A stretch of DNA of 64,000 bases from Trebonia kvetii (GTDB lineage Bacteria; Actinomycetota; Actinomycetes; Streptosporangiales; Streptosporangiaceae), in NCBI RefSeq assembly GCF_007827045.1, contig NZ_RPFW01000001.1:1650519-1714518 (forward strand). The letters run 5' to 3'. Numbering within the stretch: the stretch's first letter is position 1; each line of letters starts with the position of its first letter. The position numbers and the translations under genes are program-made. The notes beneath the pieces are model-generated. The model was not told the DNA's origin, did no database searches, and worked only from the letters and a program-made list of their open reading frames with translations. This document shows positions 27,504 through 35,239 of the stretch, piece by piece.

Positions 27504-27519
27504 TGTGACGCTGATCACC
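27504..27519. promoter_or_regulatory. CRP/FNR-type binding site 3
   Basis: TGTGACGCTGATCACC matches TGTGA-N6-TCACA at nine of ten half-site bases. It lies between the divergent transglycosylase C and purine nucleoside phosphorylase genes, 54 bases before the latter's start. Confidence 0.6.
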
Positions 27520-27572
27520 GGCCTATAACACGCACCGTGACATCCGCTGGCCAACTGCGGGATGATCGGCCC

Positions 27573-28391
27573 ATGACAACCGATCCCTTCGCGCTGGCCG
27601 AGGCGAGCGCCGCGGCGCTGCGTGGCCAAACCGGTGCCGAGAGTTTCGACGCCGCAGTTGTCCTCGGCTCGGGCTGGCTCGCCGCAGCGGACGCGCTCGG
27701 CACCACCGTGGCGGAGATATCCCTCGCAGACCTGGGCGGCTTTGCGCAACCGAGCGTAAAGGGTCATGCACCATCCGTCCGGTATATCCGAATGGGAAAA
27801 CTGCACATCCTGGCTTACCTGGGGCGCATTCATCTATACGAAGGGCACGACCCGAACGCGGTCACCCACGGCGTGCGTACGGCCGTCGCGGCGGGGTGCC
27901 GGACCATCGTGCTGACCAACGCGGCGGGCGGCATCAACCCTGCCTTTGGGGTGGGCCAGCCGGTCCTGGTCAGCGACCACATCAACCTCACCGGCCGCTC
28001 CCCGCTCACGGGACCGCTGCCGCCGCAGGTGCCATCCCGGTTCACCGACCTTACTGAGGTGTACTCCGGGCGGCTGCGCGCGATGGCGCGGGAACTCGAC
28101 CCGGCACTGCCCGAGGGTGTCTACGCCGGACTCCCCGGGCCGCACTTCGAGACGCCAGCCGAGATCAGGATGCTTCGCACCGCTGGCGCCGATCTGGTCG
28201 GCATGTCCACCGTGATGGAGGCGATCGCCGCGCGGCACCTGGGCGCCGAGGTGCTAGGCATTTCGCTGGTCACCAACCCGGCCGCGGGGCTGTCGCAGGA
28301 GCCGATCGACCACAAGGACGTGCTCGCCGCCGCGCGGGAGCCCGCGGCCAGGGTCGGCTCCCTGCTCGCGGAGCTGCTGCCGCGAGGCTGA
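27573..28391 (+). CDS. punA: Purine-nucleoside phosphorylase
   Basis: The 272-residue protein is a trimeric-type PNP (PNP/MTAP family 2), splitting inosine and guanosine with phosphate. It shows VVLGSGWLAAADAL with the phosphate loop, GHAPSVRYI, YLGRIHLYEGHD (family signature), TNAAGGINPAFGVGQP, YAGLPGPHFETPAEIRMLR and VGMSTVMEAIAARHLGAEVL. VTNPAAG supplies the purine-binding Asn. ATG 27573 was used; the frame is open for 740 bases upstream but that stretch is antisense to transglycosylase C. It ends before a strong hairpin. Confidence 0.95.
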   Translation: MTTDPFALAEASAAALRGQTGAESFDAAVVLGSGWLAAADALGTTVAEISLADLGGFAQPSVKGHAPSVRYIRMGKLHILAYLGRIHLYEGHDPNAVTHGVRTAVAAGCRTIVLTNAAGGINPAFGVGQPVLVSDHINLTGRSPLTGPLPPQVPSRFTDLTEVYSGRLRAMARELDPALPEGVYAGLPGPHFETPAEIRMLRTAGADLVGMSTVMEAIAARHLGAEVLGISLVTNPAAGLSQEPIDHKDVLAAAREPAARVGSLLAELLPRG

Positions 28392-28426
28392 GGCCGCTGA
28401 CAGCGCTGAGGCTCAGAAACGAAGCG

Positions 28427-28461
28427 AAAGGTCCCCCGAAGCGGTGCGCCGGGGGACCTTT
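28427..28461. terminator. Bidirectional terminator hairpin
   Basis: A perfect 11-bp stem AAAGGTCCCCC/GGGGGACCTTT with a 13-base loop, between punA and the converging sedolisin remnant. Confidence 0.85.
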
Positions 28462-28475
28462 GCCCAACCGATGAG

Positions 28476-29226
28476 CTAGTGCAGGAACTTGAGCAGGTGC
28501 GCCACGTCCGGCGTGCCGATGCCGGTCACCGGGTCCCAGACGTTGCCCGCCGAGTAGCCGGTGATGTTCACCGGGTTGTTGTTCGCGTCGGTCAGCGAGA
28601 CGCTGTTGTTGCCGGTGGTCACGTCGTGGAAGATGTAGCCGGCCTTCGGTCCGTGCGAGAGCAGGTAGAGGGCGGGGTTGAGGAAGCCGAGCCGGTGGTG
28701 CGCGGCCTGGTCGGCGAGCGCGGTGATCGCCGCCCACTGCGGTGAGCCCGCGCTGGTGCCACCGAAAGAACGAGGTGCCGTCGCAGGTCGGCAGGGCGCC
28801 GCCGTCGTCACCGGAGGAGGCGAACACCGACATGCCCTGGAGAGCGGCGGCGGCGAATAGCAGCTCATCCGCCTTGGTGATCGACGGGCCCTGGCAGATC
28901 TCGGCCTCGCCGTAGCTCTGCGAAAGCACCGAGCCGAGATGGTGACCCACCACGTACTTCAGCGCGCTGAGGATGTCGGCGTCCTGGTCGCTCATGGAGA
29001 CCACCAGGTCGATGGTCGCCGCGGGCGCGACGGCGTGCGCCGACTCCACGTCGAGCGCGATCTCGCCGGACCAGTTGACCTCGTCGGCGTTGTTCGTGTC
29101 GAAGGCCGGCTGGCCGTCCGGGTAGATGACGTTGAGGTTCGCCGCGGGAAGGCCGAACGTGGTGTCCTCCACGTTGAGGTCCTGGCTGAACAACGCAGCC
29201 ATTACATGGCGAAGACGCATGCTCAT
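28476..29226 (-). pseudogene. Decayed S53 (sedolisin/kumamolisin) peptidase
   Basis: Two frames together resemble a serine-carboxyl peptidase. The upstream frame starts inside the domain (DTTFGLPAANLNVIYPDGQP) and carries the catalytic Glu/Asp region GEIALDVESAHAVAPAATID and ASSGDDGG. The downstream frame carries the catalytic Ser motif GGTSAGSPQWAAITALADQ and GYSAGNVWDPVTGIGTPDVA to the stop. The switch of frame falls near 28765-28775. Intact sedolisins have roughly 100 or more residues between SSGD and GTSxSxP; here only about ten remain, so an internal deletion accompanies the frameshift. The prodomain and secretion signal are missing too. A catalytically active product is unlikely. Confidence 0.8.
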
Positions 29227-29255
29227 CCTTTCCTTGCATGGACAGTTTTGTCCTG

Positions 29256-29996
29256 CTAACTTCCGCCTATGCCCTCGCGAGGCAGGCGAGGAGCCTGGCG
29301 CAGCAGGTACTCATACCCCGCCCGCAGCTGCCCCGGCGCCCACACGTCGGCACGCTTGGCGACGGTGTCCGCTTCCTGTCCCCACACCCGCACCGGCCCC
29401 GCCGCCATCGCGTCGAGCTGGGTGCGGCAGGCCCGGTCGAGCAGCACCGCGGTCATCACGGCGGCGGGCAGGTCGGGCCCCGCCGTGACAATCCCGTGCT
29501 GCGGCAGCAGGATGGCGATCGCGTCACCGAGCGCGGCGGCGAGCGCCTCGCCGAGCGACCGGTTCTTGATCAGCCCGCCGGTCACGCCGAATCGGGGAAT
29601 CTCCGGATAGCAGAACAGCGATCCCGCATGGTCGAGCGGAAGCAGCGGCACGCCGAGCGCGGCGAACTGGCAGGCGGCGGCGGAGTGCGTGTGCACCACC
29701 GCGCCCAGGTCCGGCCTCGCCGCCATGATCTCGGTGTGAATCGGGTACTCGATGTGCCGCGGCCCGGTTCCGGCCAGCACGTCACCGGTGGGCGAGACGA
29801 GCACGATCCGGCTGGCGTCGATCTCCTCGAAGCCCCAGCCGGAGGCCTTCATCCAGACGCCGCGGCCATCCGGGTCCCTGACGCTTGGGTGCCCCCACAC
29901 CATGTCGGCCTGCCCCGCGGCGGCAAGCAGCCGGCAGCCGTCCACCGCAAGCCTGATCGCCGCGTCCTCATCAGCGGGAACGTAATCGTCGGTCAT
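29256..29996 (-). CDS. Class II aldolase/adducin family protein
   Basis: The 246-residue protein has the zinc-aldolase fold. Metal ligands are seen in VVHTHSAAACQFA (His-X-His) and in ILLPQHGIVTAG (His). A Glu/Asp-containing IEYPIHTEIMAARPDLGAV precedes them. Members include fuculose-phosphate and ribulose-phosphate aldolases or epimerases and decarboxylases such as YgbL/ARAD1-like enzymes. The N-terminal GHPSVRDPDGRGVWMKASG suits the oxo-acid decarboxylase-like group. The start ATG at 29996 has no strong ribosome site. A possible small membrane protein gene ends 16 bases upstream. Confidence 0.88.
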   Translation of the reverse strand: MTDDYVPADEDAAIRLAVDGCRLLAAAGQADMVWGHPSVRDPDGRGVWMKASGWGFEEIDASRIVLVSPTGDVLAGTGPRHIEYPIHTEIMAARPDLGAVVHTHSAAACQFAALGVPLLPLDHAGSLFCYPEIPRFGVTGGLIKNRSLGEALAAALGDAIAILLPQHGIVTAGPDLPAAVMTAVLLDRACRTQLDAMAAGPVRVWGQEADTVAKRADVWAPGQLRAGYEYLLRQAPRLPREGIGGS

Positions 29997-30011
29997 GGGT
30001 CTTCAACCTAG

Positions 30012-30176
30012 TCAGGCCGGGCCGAGGTCGTCGAGAAGTATGCCGTCACGCCGCCGCCGTAGGCGGCGCACTCGCCGCACGAAGCCGCACACCGCCGCGG
30101 GCAGCGCCAGCGTGAGCAGGGACGCGGAGATCATGTTCCCCGTCGGCGCGCCGTGCCAGACGGTATGTCCACTCAT
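30012..30176 (-). CDS. Possible small membrane protein (54 aa)
   Basis: Immediately upstream of the aldolase gene, a minus-strand frame encodes a 54-residue peptide. It has a short polar N-terminus, one hydrophobic segment (MISASLLTLALPAAVCGFV), then a strongly positive stretch (RRVRRLRRRRDG) and an acidic end ILLDDLGPA. The topology (helix, then basic residues inside) is that of a real single-span protein. GGAG lies 14 bases before the ATG, which is far. No family recognised. Confidence 0.4.
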   Translation of the reverse strand: MSGHTVWHGAPTGNMISASLLTLALPAAVCGFVRRVRRLRRRRDGILLDDLGPA

Positions 30177-30305
30177 GGTGTGCCATTTTCTCCGCGCGGC
30201 ACGGCCTCGATCAACCAGGAAGCAGGAACCCGCCCGGCCGGCGGAACCGGCGCGGGCTCGCCCGCATCTAAGGCTTAAGTGATGCCAATGAGTACGGAGG
30301 ACAGG

Positions 30306-30872
30306 ATGCGACAGCGGCCAGCGGTGCCACGAATCGGGGCACTGGGAATAGCGGTGCTTGGCGTCACGGGGCTCGTCATCACCGGGCTGACCGGATGCTC
30401 AGCGGCGTCCAGTTCGGCCACGGCGGCTCAGGCGCCCGCCACGGCGACAGCAGCGGCGACGGCGACCGGAACAGCGAAGGCGACAGGGACGGCGAAGGCG
30501 ACGCCCACCGGGACCGCGTCGAAGGCTCCCGTCGACCGCTACATGCCCGCCCTGCTCGCCGTGCGGGGAAAGTTCGAGATGGTCGGCGGCCCGATACAGC
30601 CCGGCAAGACAAGCACGCCGGTCAGGCCGTTGTCTGGCGTGATCACCTTCCGCGGCAGCGGCGGTGACGCACTCAACGTCACGGTCGGCGCGTCGGGGAC
30701 GTTCAGCGTGAACCTCGCCCCTGGCAGCTACACGGTCACCGGGCGGAGCAAGCACCTCGAGCAGCAGAACGCCGACGGGACCGTTAGCGACCCGCCATGC
30801 TCATCCCCGGTGCGGCTGACCGTGCGGGCAGGCACTCCGGCACACGTTACTGTTGTGTGCGCCGTTCCCTAA
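30306..30872 (+). CDS. Putative lipoprotein
   Basis: The 188-residue protein has a signal peptide with a lipobox (ITGLTGCSA, Cys near residue 32), so it should be lipid-anchored outside the membrane. An Ala/Thr-rich linker of about 45 residues leads to a beta-rich domain with VRGKFEMVGGPIQPGK, GVITFRGSGGDALNV, FSVNLAPGSYTVTGRSK and two Cys near the end that may pair. The GSYTVTG pattern is carboxypeptidase-regulatory-like or transthyretin-like. GGAGG lies five bases before ATG 30306, which decides the start over earlier in-frame ATGs. Function unknown. Confidence 0.75.
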   Translation: MRQRPAVPRIGALGIAVLGVTGLVITGLTGCSAASSSATAAQAPATATAAATATGTAKATGTAKATPTGTASKAPVDRYMPALLAVRGKFEMVGGPIQPGKTSTPVRPLSGVITFRGSGGDALNVTVGASGTFSVNLAPGSYTVTGRSKHLEQQNADGTVSDPPCSSPVRLTVRAGTPAHVTVVCAVP

Positions 30873-30913
30873 TAGGCCTGTCAGCCAAGGCAGAAAAGAC
30901 GCATCATGGGACC

Positions 30914-31534
30914 GTGGCATACCAGCAAGGGCAGTCCTTGTGCCCTCAATGCGGCAGCGGCGATCAGGTCCGCACAGCCCGCGAGTTTTTCGACATGATG
31001 AACGGCGCGCGGGAGCAGGCCATGCAGCGCGCCGCACAGCTCGGTTTCGGCGGTCAGGCTCAGCCCCAGGGCTGGAACCAGGGGCAGCCGCAGGGCTCAA
31101 GCGACGACGGCGACTACGACCACTACAACGTCGAGGGATCCGACCGCCAGCTCCGCCGCGGCCGGAACTGGAACAGCGGCCGGCGCGACAATGACTTCGA
31201 CCTCGGCGGCGACAACATCGCGGAAGACATCGGCGGCGCGGTCTTCGGCGTTGCGCTCGGCTTCGCCGGGCGGGCCATCGGCAAGCGCGTGAAGAAGGCC
31301 TTCGAGGACAAGGTTGTGCCCGCCATGCAGGCCAGGGCCGCCCAGACGCAGCAGCAGTGGGAGCAGTCGAAGGCGGAGCAGGACGCCATCGTGGCGCGCT
31401 ACCCCGAGCTGCGCGGCTGCATGAAGGACCAGGTGATCTTCCTGGACGGCGGCCAGCGGACGGTACCTGTCAGCGAGCTCAAGCAGCCGGTCACACTGGC
31501 GCAGGCCGACTCCATCGTGACGCGGCTTCGCTAA
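30914..31534 (+). CDS. Hypothetical protein with CxxC knuckle
   Basis: The 206-residue protein starts near GTVAYQQGQSLCPQCGSGDQ, giving a single CPQC knuckle. It continues with a Gln/Gly/Asp-rich stretch, a glycine-rich hydrophobic segment (AEDIGGAVFGVALGFAGRAI) and a basic/Gln-rich helix. The C-terminus has RYPELRGCMKDQVIFLDGGQ and VPVSELKQPVTLAQADSIV. The order suggests a small metal-binding protein with a membrane-active helix; I do not recognise the family. The GTG start is approximate since the upstream frame is open. Confidence 0.6.
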   Translation: MAYQQGQSLCPQCGSGDQVRTAREFFDMMNGAREQAMQRAAQLGFGGQAQPQGWNQGQPQGSSDDGDYDHYNVEGSDRQLRRGRNWNSGRRDNDFDLGGDNIAEDIGGAVFGVALGFAGRAIGKRVKKAFEDKVVPAMQARAAQTQQQWEQSKAEQDAIVARYPELRGCMKDQVIFLDGGQRTVPVSELKQPVTLAQADSIVTRLR

Positions 31535-31591
31535 AGGCAAGGTCAAAGGCGAGAGTATTCGGAACGGGGGGTCGTCCCACCGGGAGACATC

Positions 31592-31645
31592 CCGGTTTTG
31601 GCGCCCGGTACGGTGGCGCTCTTTGCCACCGGGCGCCGAAACCGG
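31592..31645. repeat. Long imperfect hairpin
   Basis: CCGGTTTTGGCGCCCGGT (31592-31609) pairs with ACCGGGCGCCGAAACCGG (31628-31645) with one G-T mismatch over 18 positions, enclosing an 18-base loop that can itself pair GGTGGC/GCCACC. It probably ends transcription of the upstream gene. Just before it, GGGGGGTCGTCCC (31566-31578) is identical to a 13-mer in the hairpin cluster at 19711-19723. Confidence 0.6.
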
Positions 31646-31678
31646 TTCGATGTCACCGCCCCCGCGTACGCTCTCTCC

Positions 31679-32791
31679 ATGAGCATGGTGCACCGCCTCA
31701 GCCGGCAGGACGCCCGACGGATCGCGGTGCGCGCGCAGCTGCTGACCGCGGAGTGCCCGCCTGACCTAGTCACGGCGGTCCGCCGCCTGACCGCGCTGCA
31801 GCTCGACCCGGTCAGCGCCGTGGCGCCGAGCGCCGACCTGGTGGCGTGGTCCAGGCTCGGCGCCGGCTACCGCCCGGAGCACCTGCGGTCGGCGCTCGAC
31901 CGCAGGGACCTGATCGAACTCCAGGCATTCCTGCGGCCCGCCGAGGACATCGCGGCGTACCGCGCGGAGATGACAGCCTGGCCTGGCCCTGGTGAACTGC
32001 GGGACTGGCAGGTCTTCTACGCCGAGTGGGTGGCGGCGAACGACGCTTGCCGCCGTGACATCCTCGCCCGGCTACGCGCGGGCGGCCCGCTGCCGTCGCG
32101 CGAGCTGCCAGACAGCTGTGCCAGGCCGTGGCAGTCCACCGGCTGGACCAACAACAAGAACATCACCAAGCTGCTGGATCTCATGGCGCAGCGCGGCGAG
32201 GTCGCGGTCGCCGGGCGCCGGGGCAAGGAACGGCTGTGGGACCTGGCCGAGCGGGTCTACCCGGACCACCCGGGCCTCCCCCACGAGGAGGCCAAGCGGG
32301 AACGGGAACGCAGGCGGCTGCGCGCCCTTGGCATCGCACGCAGCACCGGGCAGGCAACCCTGGTCGAGCCCATCGGGACCGGCGAGGCGGGCGAGCCGGC
32401 TGAGGTTGACGGCGTTCGTGGCAGGTGGCGGGTCGACCCGGCGTACCTCGATGCGCTTGGCGGACCGTTCGACGGGCGGGCGGCGCTGCTGTCGCCATTC
32501 GACCGGCTGGTGCACGACCGGGTCCGCGCGCAGGAGATCTTCGACTTCGAGTACCAGCTGGAGATGTACAAGCCGGCTGCGAAGCGGCGCTGGGGCTACT
32601 ACGCGCTGCCGATCCTGTATGGCGACCGGCTGGTCGGCAAGCTGGACGCCACCGCCGACCGCAAGGCGGGGGTGCTGACGATCAGCGCGGTCCATCAGGA
32701 CGTTCCGTTTACCGCTGACATGACCGCCGCGATCGACGCGGAGATCGACTGCCTCGCGGCCTGGCTCGGCCTGGAGCGGACCGGCCGCTAA
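31679..32791 (+). CDS. Winged helix DNA-binding domain protein (YcaQ/AlkZ-like, HTH_42)
   Basis: The 370-residue protein fits the HTH_42 family: LSRQDARRIAVRAQLL, RRLTALQLDPVSAVAPSADL (the Q/LQxDP region), WTNNKNITKLLDLMAQRGEV, GRRGKERLWDLAERVYP and LLSPFDRLVHDR. In Streptomyces and Escherichia coli some members (AlkZ, YcaQ) are DNA glycosylases that unhook interstrand crosslinks. The catalytic QxQ/QxD element cannot be fixed by eye; LQLDP is its likely counterpart. ATG 31679 follows no clear ribosome site. Confidence 0.82.
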   Translation: MSMVHRLSRQDARRIAVRAQLLTAECPPDLVTAVRRLTALQLDPVSAVAPSADLVAWSRLGAGYRPEHLRSALDRRDLIELQAFLRPAEDIAAYRAEMTAWPGPGELRDWQVFYAEWVAANDACRRDILARLRAGGPLPSRELPDSCARPWQSTGWTNNKNITKLLDLMAQRGEVAVAGRRGKERLWDLAERVYPDHPGLPHEEAKRERERRRLRALGIARSTGQATLVEPIGTGEAGEPAEVDGVRGRWRVDPAYLDALGGPFDGRAALLSPFDRLVHDRVRAQEIFDFEYQLEMYKPAAKRRWGYYALPILYGDRLVGKLDATADRKAGVLTISAVHQDVPFTADMTAAIDAEIDCLAAWLGLERTGR

Positions 32792-32804
32792 CTGCGGTAC
32801 GGCC

Positions 32805-33641
32805 TCAGTCCGGCTGCGTGAGCAGGTGACAGGCGATGGCGGCGGCGGCCACCACGTTGAGCGAGTCGACGCCCGCGGCACGCGCGGCCGGGTTCATCGG
32901 GATGCGCACCGTCAGGTCGGCCTCGTCCTGCCAGCGCGCCGACAGCCCGTCTCCCTCGGTGCCGAGGAGCAGCGCGACCCGCGAGGCCGCGCACAGCGCG
33001 CCGGCGATCGGCGCGGCCCGGTCGTCCGGGGTGAGCGCGAGCAACCGGAAGCCGCTGGCCTTCAGTTCCGCGAGGCCGTCGTACCAGCCGGTCATCCGGG
33101 CATAGGGGATTGCGAACACCGCGCCCATGGAGACCTTCACCGCGCGCCGGTAGAGCGGGTCGGCGCAGCGCGGCGACAGGACCACCGCGTCCACGCCGAG
33201 CGCGGCAGCGCACCGGAAGATCGCCCCGACGTTGCCGTGATCCACCAGGTCCTCGAGGACGACCACCCGGCGTACCGCACCGACCACGTCGCGGACCGCG
33301 GGAAGCGGCCGCCGCGACAGTGACGCGAGCGCTCCCCGGTGCACCCGGAACCCGGTGAGGCTCTCGGCGACATCGTCGGGAACGACAAACACCGGCACGT
33401 CCTGCCGCATGCTCTGGCAGGCCTCGCCGAGCGCGGGCAGGTCGCCGAGCCGGGCGCGGCCGAGCAGCATCGAGCGCACCGGGTATCCGGCGGCGACGGC
33501 GCGGGTGATGACCTTGGTGCCCTCCGCGATGAACAGGCCGTGCTCGGCCTCCAGGTGCGTCCGCAGTCCGGCGTCGGTGAGCCGGGTGTAGTCCGCCAGC
33601 CGGTCATCGCCGGCGCTGCCGATCTCGACGGTGCGCATCAT
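32805..33641 (-). CDS. SpoU/TrmH-family RNA 2'-O-methyltransferase
   Basis: The 278-residue protein has an N-terminal substrate-binding part (LEAEHGLFIAEGTKVI) and the SPOUT knot: motif 1 VVVLEDLVDHGNVGAIFRCA, motif 2 LLLGTEGDGLSARW, motif 3 IPMNPAARAAGVDSLNVVAA. The classic motif 3 IPM-LNVSVA is kept as IPMNP..SLNVVAAAA. It methylates rRNA or tRNA ribose. The start ATG (33641, doubled ATG) is 20 bases after the GT39 gene, which suggests cotranscription. A much longer open frame upstream is antisense noise. Confidence 0.9.
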   Translation of the reverse strand: MMRTVEIGSAGDDRLADYTRLTDAGLRTHLEAEHGLFIAEGTKVITRAVAAGYPVRSMLLGRARLGDLPALGEACQSMRQDVPVFVVPDDVAESLTGFRVHRGALASLSRRPLPAVRDVVGAVRRVVVLEDLVDHGNVGAIFRCAAALGVDAVVLSPRCADPLYRRAVKVSMGAVFAIPYARMTGWYDGLAELKASGFRLLALTPDDRAAPIAGALCAASRVALLLGTEGDGLSARWQDEADLTVRIPMNPAARAAGVDSLNVVAAAAIACHLLTQPD

Positions 33642-33661
33642 GGCTCTAGTGTGTCCTATGG

Positions 33662-35239
33662 TCAGGGAACGACCCTGCGCACCACGAGGCCGTCGCCGAA
33701 CCTCGCGACCGGAACGGAGTGGTTCACCGCCTGCTGCAGCAGCGGAATGCCCGCGATCGTCCCGGCGATCTGGTCGCTTATCACCACATAGCCGATGGAC
33801 CGCCAGCCGTCGGCCAGCTCCCCCTGGCTCTGGGCGTTCGAGCTGGTCTTCTGCACCCACAGCGGGTTGAGTCCCGCCCGCTTCAGGTCGAGCCAGAGGT
33901 AGTCGTCCACCACCACGACGTCTCGCTTCGGCACGTTGCGCTCTACCCAGGCGGTCGCGGCAAGCGTGCTCGCCGCACCGCTGCGCCCGGCCTGCCGCAC
34001 CAGGGTCCCGGACCACTGGGGTATCACCACGATCAGCGCGGTGGCCGCGGCGGCGAGCACGATGAGCCTGCAGGCCGCCTCGACAAGACGCGAGTTCGCG
34101 GGCTCCCACAGCGTGTCGGCCACGCCGCCGATCAGCAGCGCGGCGAACGGGATCATCGCCGTGACGTAGAAGAACGGCAGGTATCCGCCGGTCAGCGCCA
34201 TGGCCGTCTGGACTAGCAGCCCGAAGGCGAACGGGCGCAGCCGCCCGGTGAGCATCCCGGTCGGCACCAGCATCAGGGCGGCGAGCAGCAGCCAGCGGTC
34301 GGTGCCGAGCCACAGCGTGAGCAGGCTGTTGGCGAGCGTGCCGTTGGTGAGCAGGAACCCGCTGCCCTGGCGGCCGCCGAGCTGCCACCACAGCGCCCAC
34401 AGCAGCGACACGTGACCGCTGCCGGGGAAGAGCTCGCCGCGCAGCGCGGCGTACAGCGGGTAGAACGCGCTGAACAGCGCGAAGGTGACGGTGTAGATCG
34501 ACAGGTGCCACTTGCGGGTGTGCGGCTGTGCCTGCTGCCAGAGCACCCAGAACACGACAGGCAGCAAGATCGCGGTCGTCTCCTTGCTCAGCACGGCCAC
34601 CGATGACCACACTCCGGCCCAGAACGCGGCGCTCAGGTTGCGCCGCCGCGAGGCGGCGGCGACCAGTGCGGCGAGCAGCCACAGGGTGCCGATGTTGTCG
34701 AGCGAGACCAGCCGGTGGTAGTAGACGGCGAGCGGCGAAAGGCCGAAAAGCGCCACCGTCACCGAGCTGGCGGTGCGGCGGAAGCCAAGCCTGCAGCACA
34801 GTACGTAGAGCAGCACGCAGCTCGCCACCGTGACCAGCACCATGAACTCGCGCCCTGCGTCTACGGCGCTCGAGTACCGCGCGAGCCCGTCGGTCAGCCA
34901 GAGGTACCCGGCGAGCTGCGCCCAGCCCAGCGGCGGGTGGTCGTACCAGTAGGTGTAGTTGGCCAGGTGATGCGGATCGATCATCGCCCACGCCTCGGCC
35001 ACGTACGTGCCCTCGTCCTCGTCGACCCACCCGGGCCAGCCCTGGAGATTCCAGGCAGTCGCGACGATGACGAGGACCAGGGGGATGCCGAGCGCGATCA
35101 GCGGCGCCCGGTGCCAGGTGACCCAGGCACGCAGCCGCCGTGCAAGCGTTTGCGCGGCGCGGCGCAGCGCGCTCGCGATGGACCGTGCCCGCCCGGCGAC
35201 CGGGCCCGGTGCGGGCAGTACTGCGGTGCGGGCGCTCAC
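33662..35239 (-). CDS. GT39/ArnT-like membrane glycosyltransferase
   Basis: The 525-residue multi-span protein has about eleven hydrophobic segments after a basic N-terminus. The first outer loop contains the acidic pair typical of dolichyl/polyprenyl-phosphate-dependent GT-C enzymes (GWPGWVDEDEGTYVAEAWAM), followed by YDHPPLGWAQLAGYLW and YYHRLVSLDNIGTLWLLAAL. It would move a sugar from a polyprenyl-phosphate to an acceptor on the outer face. GTG at 35239 overlaps the stop of the GT2 gene (GTGA), so the pair is translationally coupled and probably functions together. Confidence 0.87.
   Translation of the reverse strand: MSARTAVLPAPGPVAGRARSIASALRRAAQTLARRLRAWVTWHRAPLIALGIPLVLVIVATAWNLQGWPGWVDEDEGTYVAEAWAMIDPHHLANYTYWYDHPPLGWAQLAGYLWLTDGLARYSSAVDAGREFMVLVTVASCVLLYVLCCRLGFRRTASSVTVALFGLSPLAVYYHRLVSLDNIGTLWLLAALVAAASRRRNLSAAFWAGVWSSVAVLSKETTAILLPVVFWVLWQQAQPHTRKWHLSIYTVTFALFSAFYPLYAALRGELFPGSGHVSLLWALWWQLGGRQGSGFLLTNGTLANSLLTLWLGTDRWLLLAALMLVPTGMLTGRLRPFAFGLLVQTAMALTGGYLPFFYVTAMIPFAALLIGGVADTLWEPANSRLVEAACRLIVLAAAATALIVVIPQWSGTLVRQAGRSGAASTLAATAWVERNVPKRDVVVVDDYLWLDLKRAGLNPLWVQKTSSNAQSQGELADGWRSIGYVVISDQIAGTIAGIPLLQQAVNHSVPVARFGDGLVVRRVVP

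Noticed and set aside
26832..27572. Upstream extension of the punA frame
   Set aside because: Antisense to transglycosylase C, and PNP similarity begins at the ATG 27573.
33642..35030. Long open frame extending the SpoU methyltransferase upstream
   Set aside because: It runs on the same strand through the GT39 gene in another frame, with Arg-rich composition typical of high-GC shadow frames.
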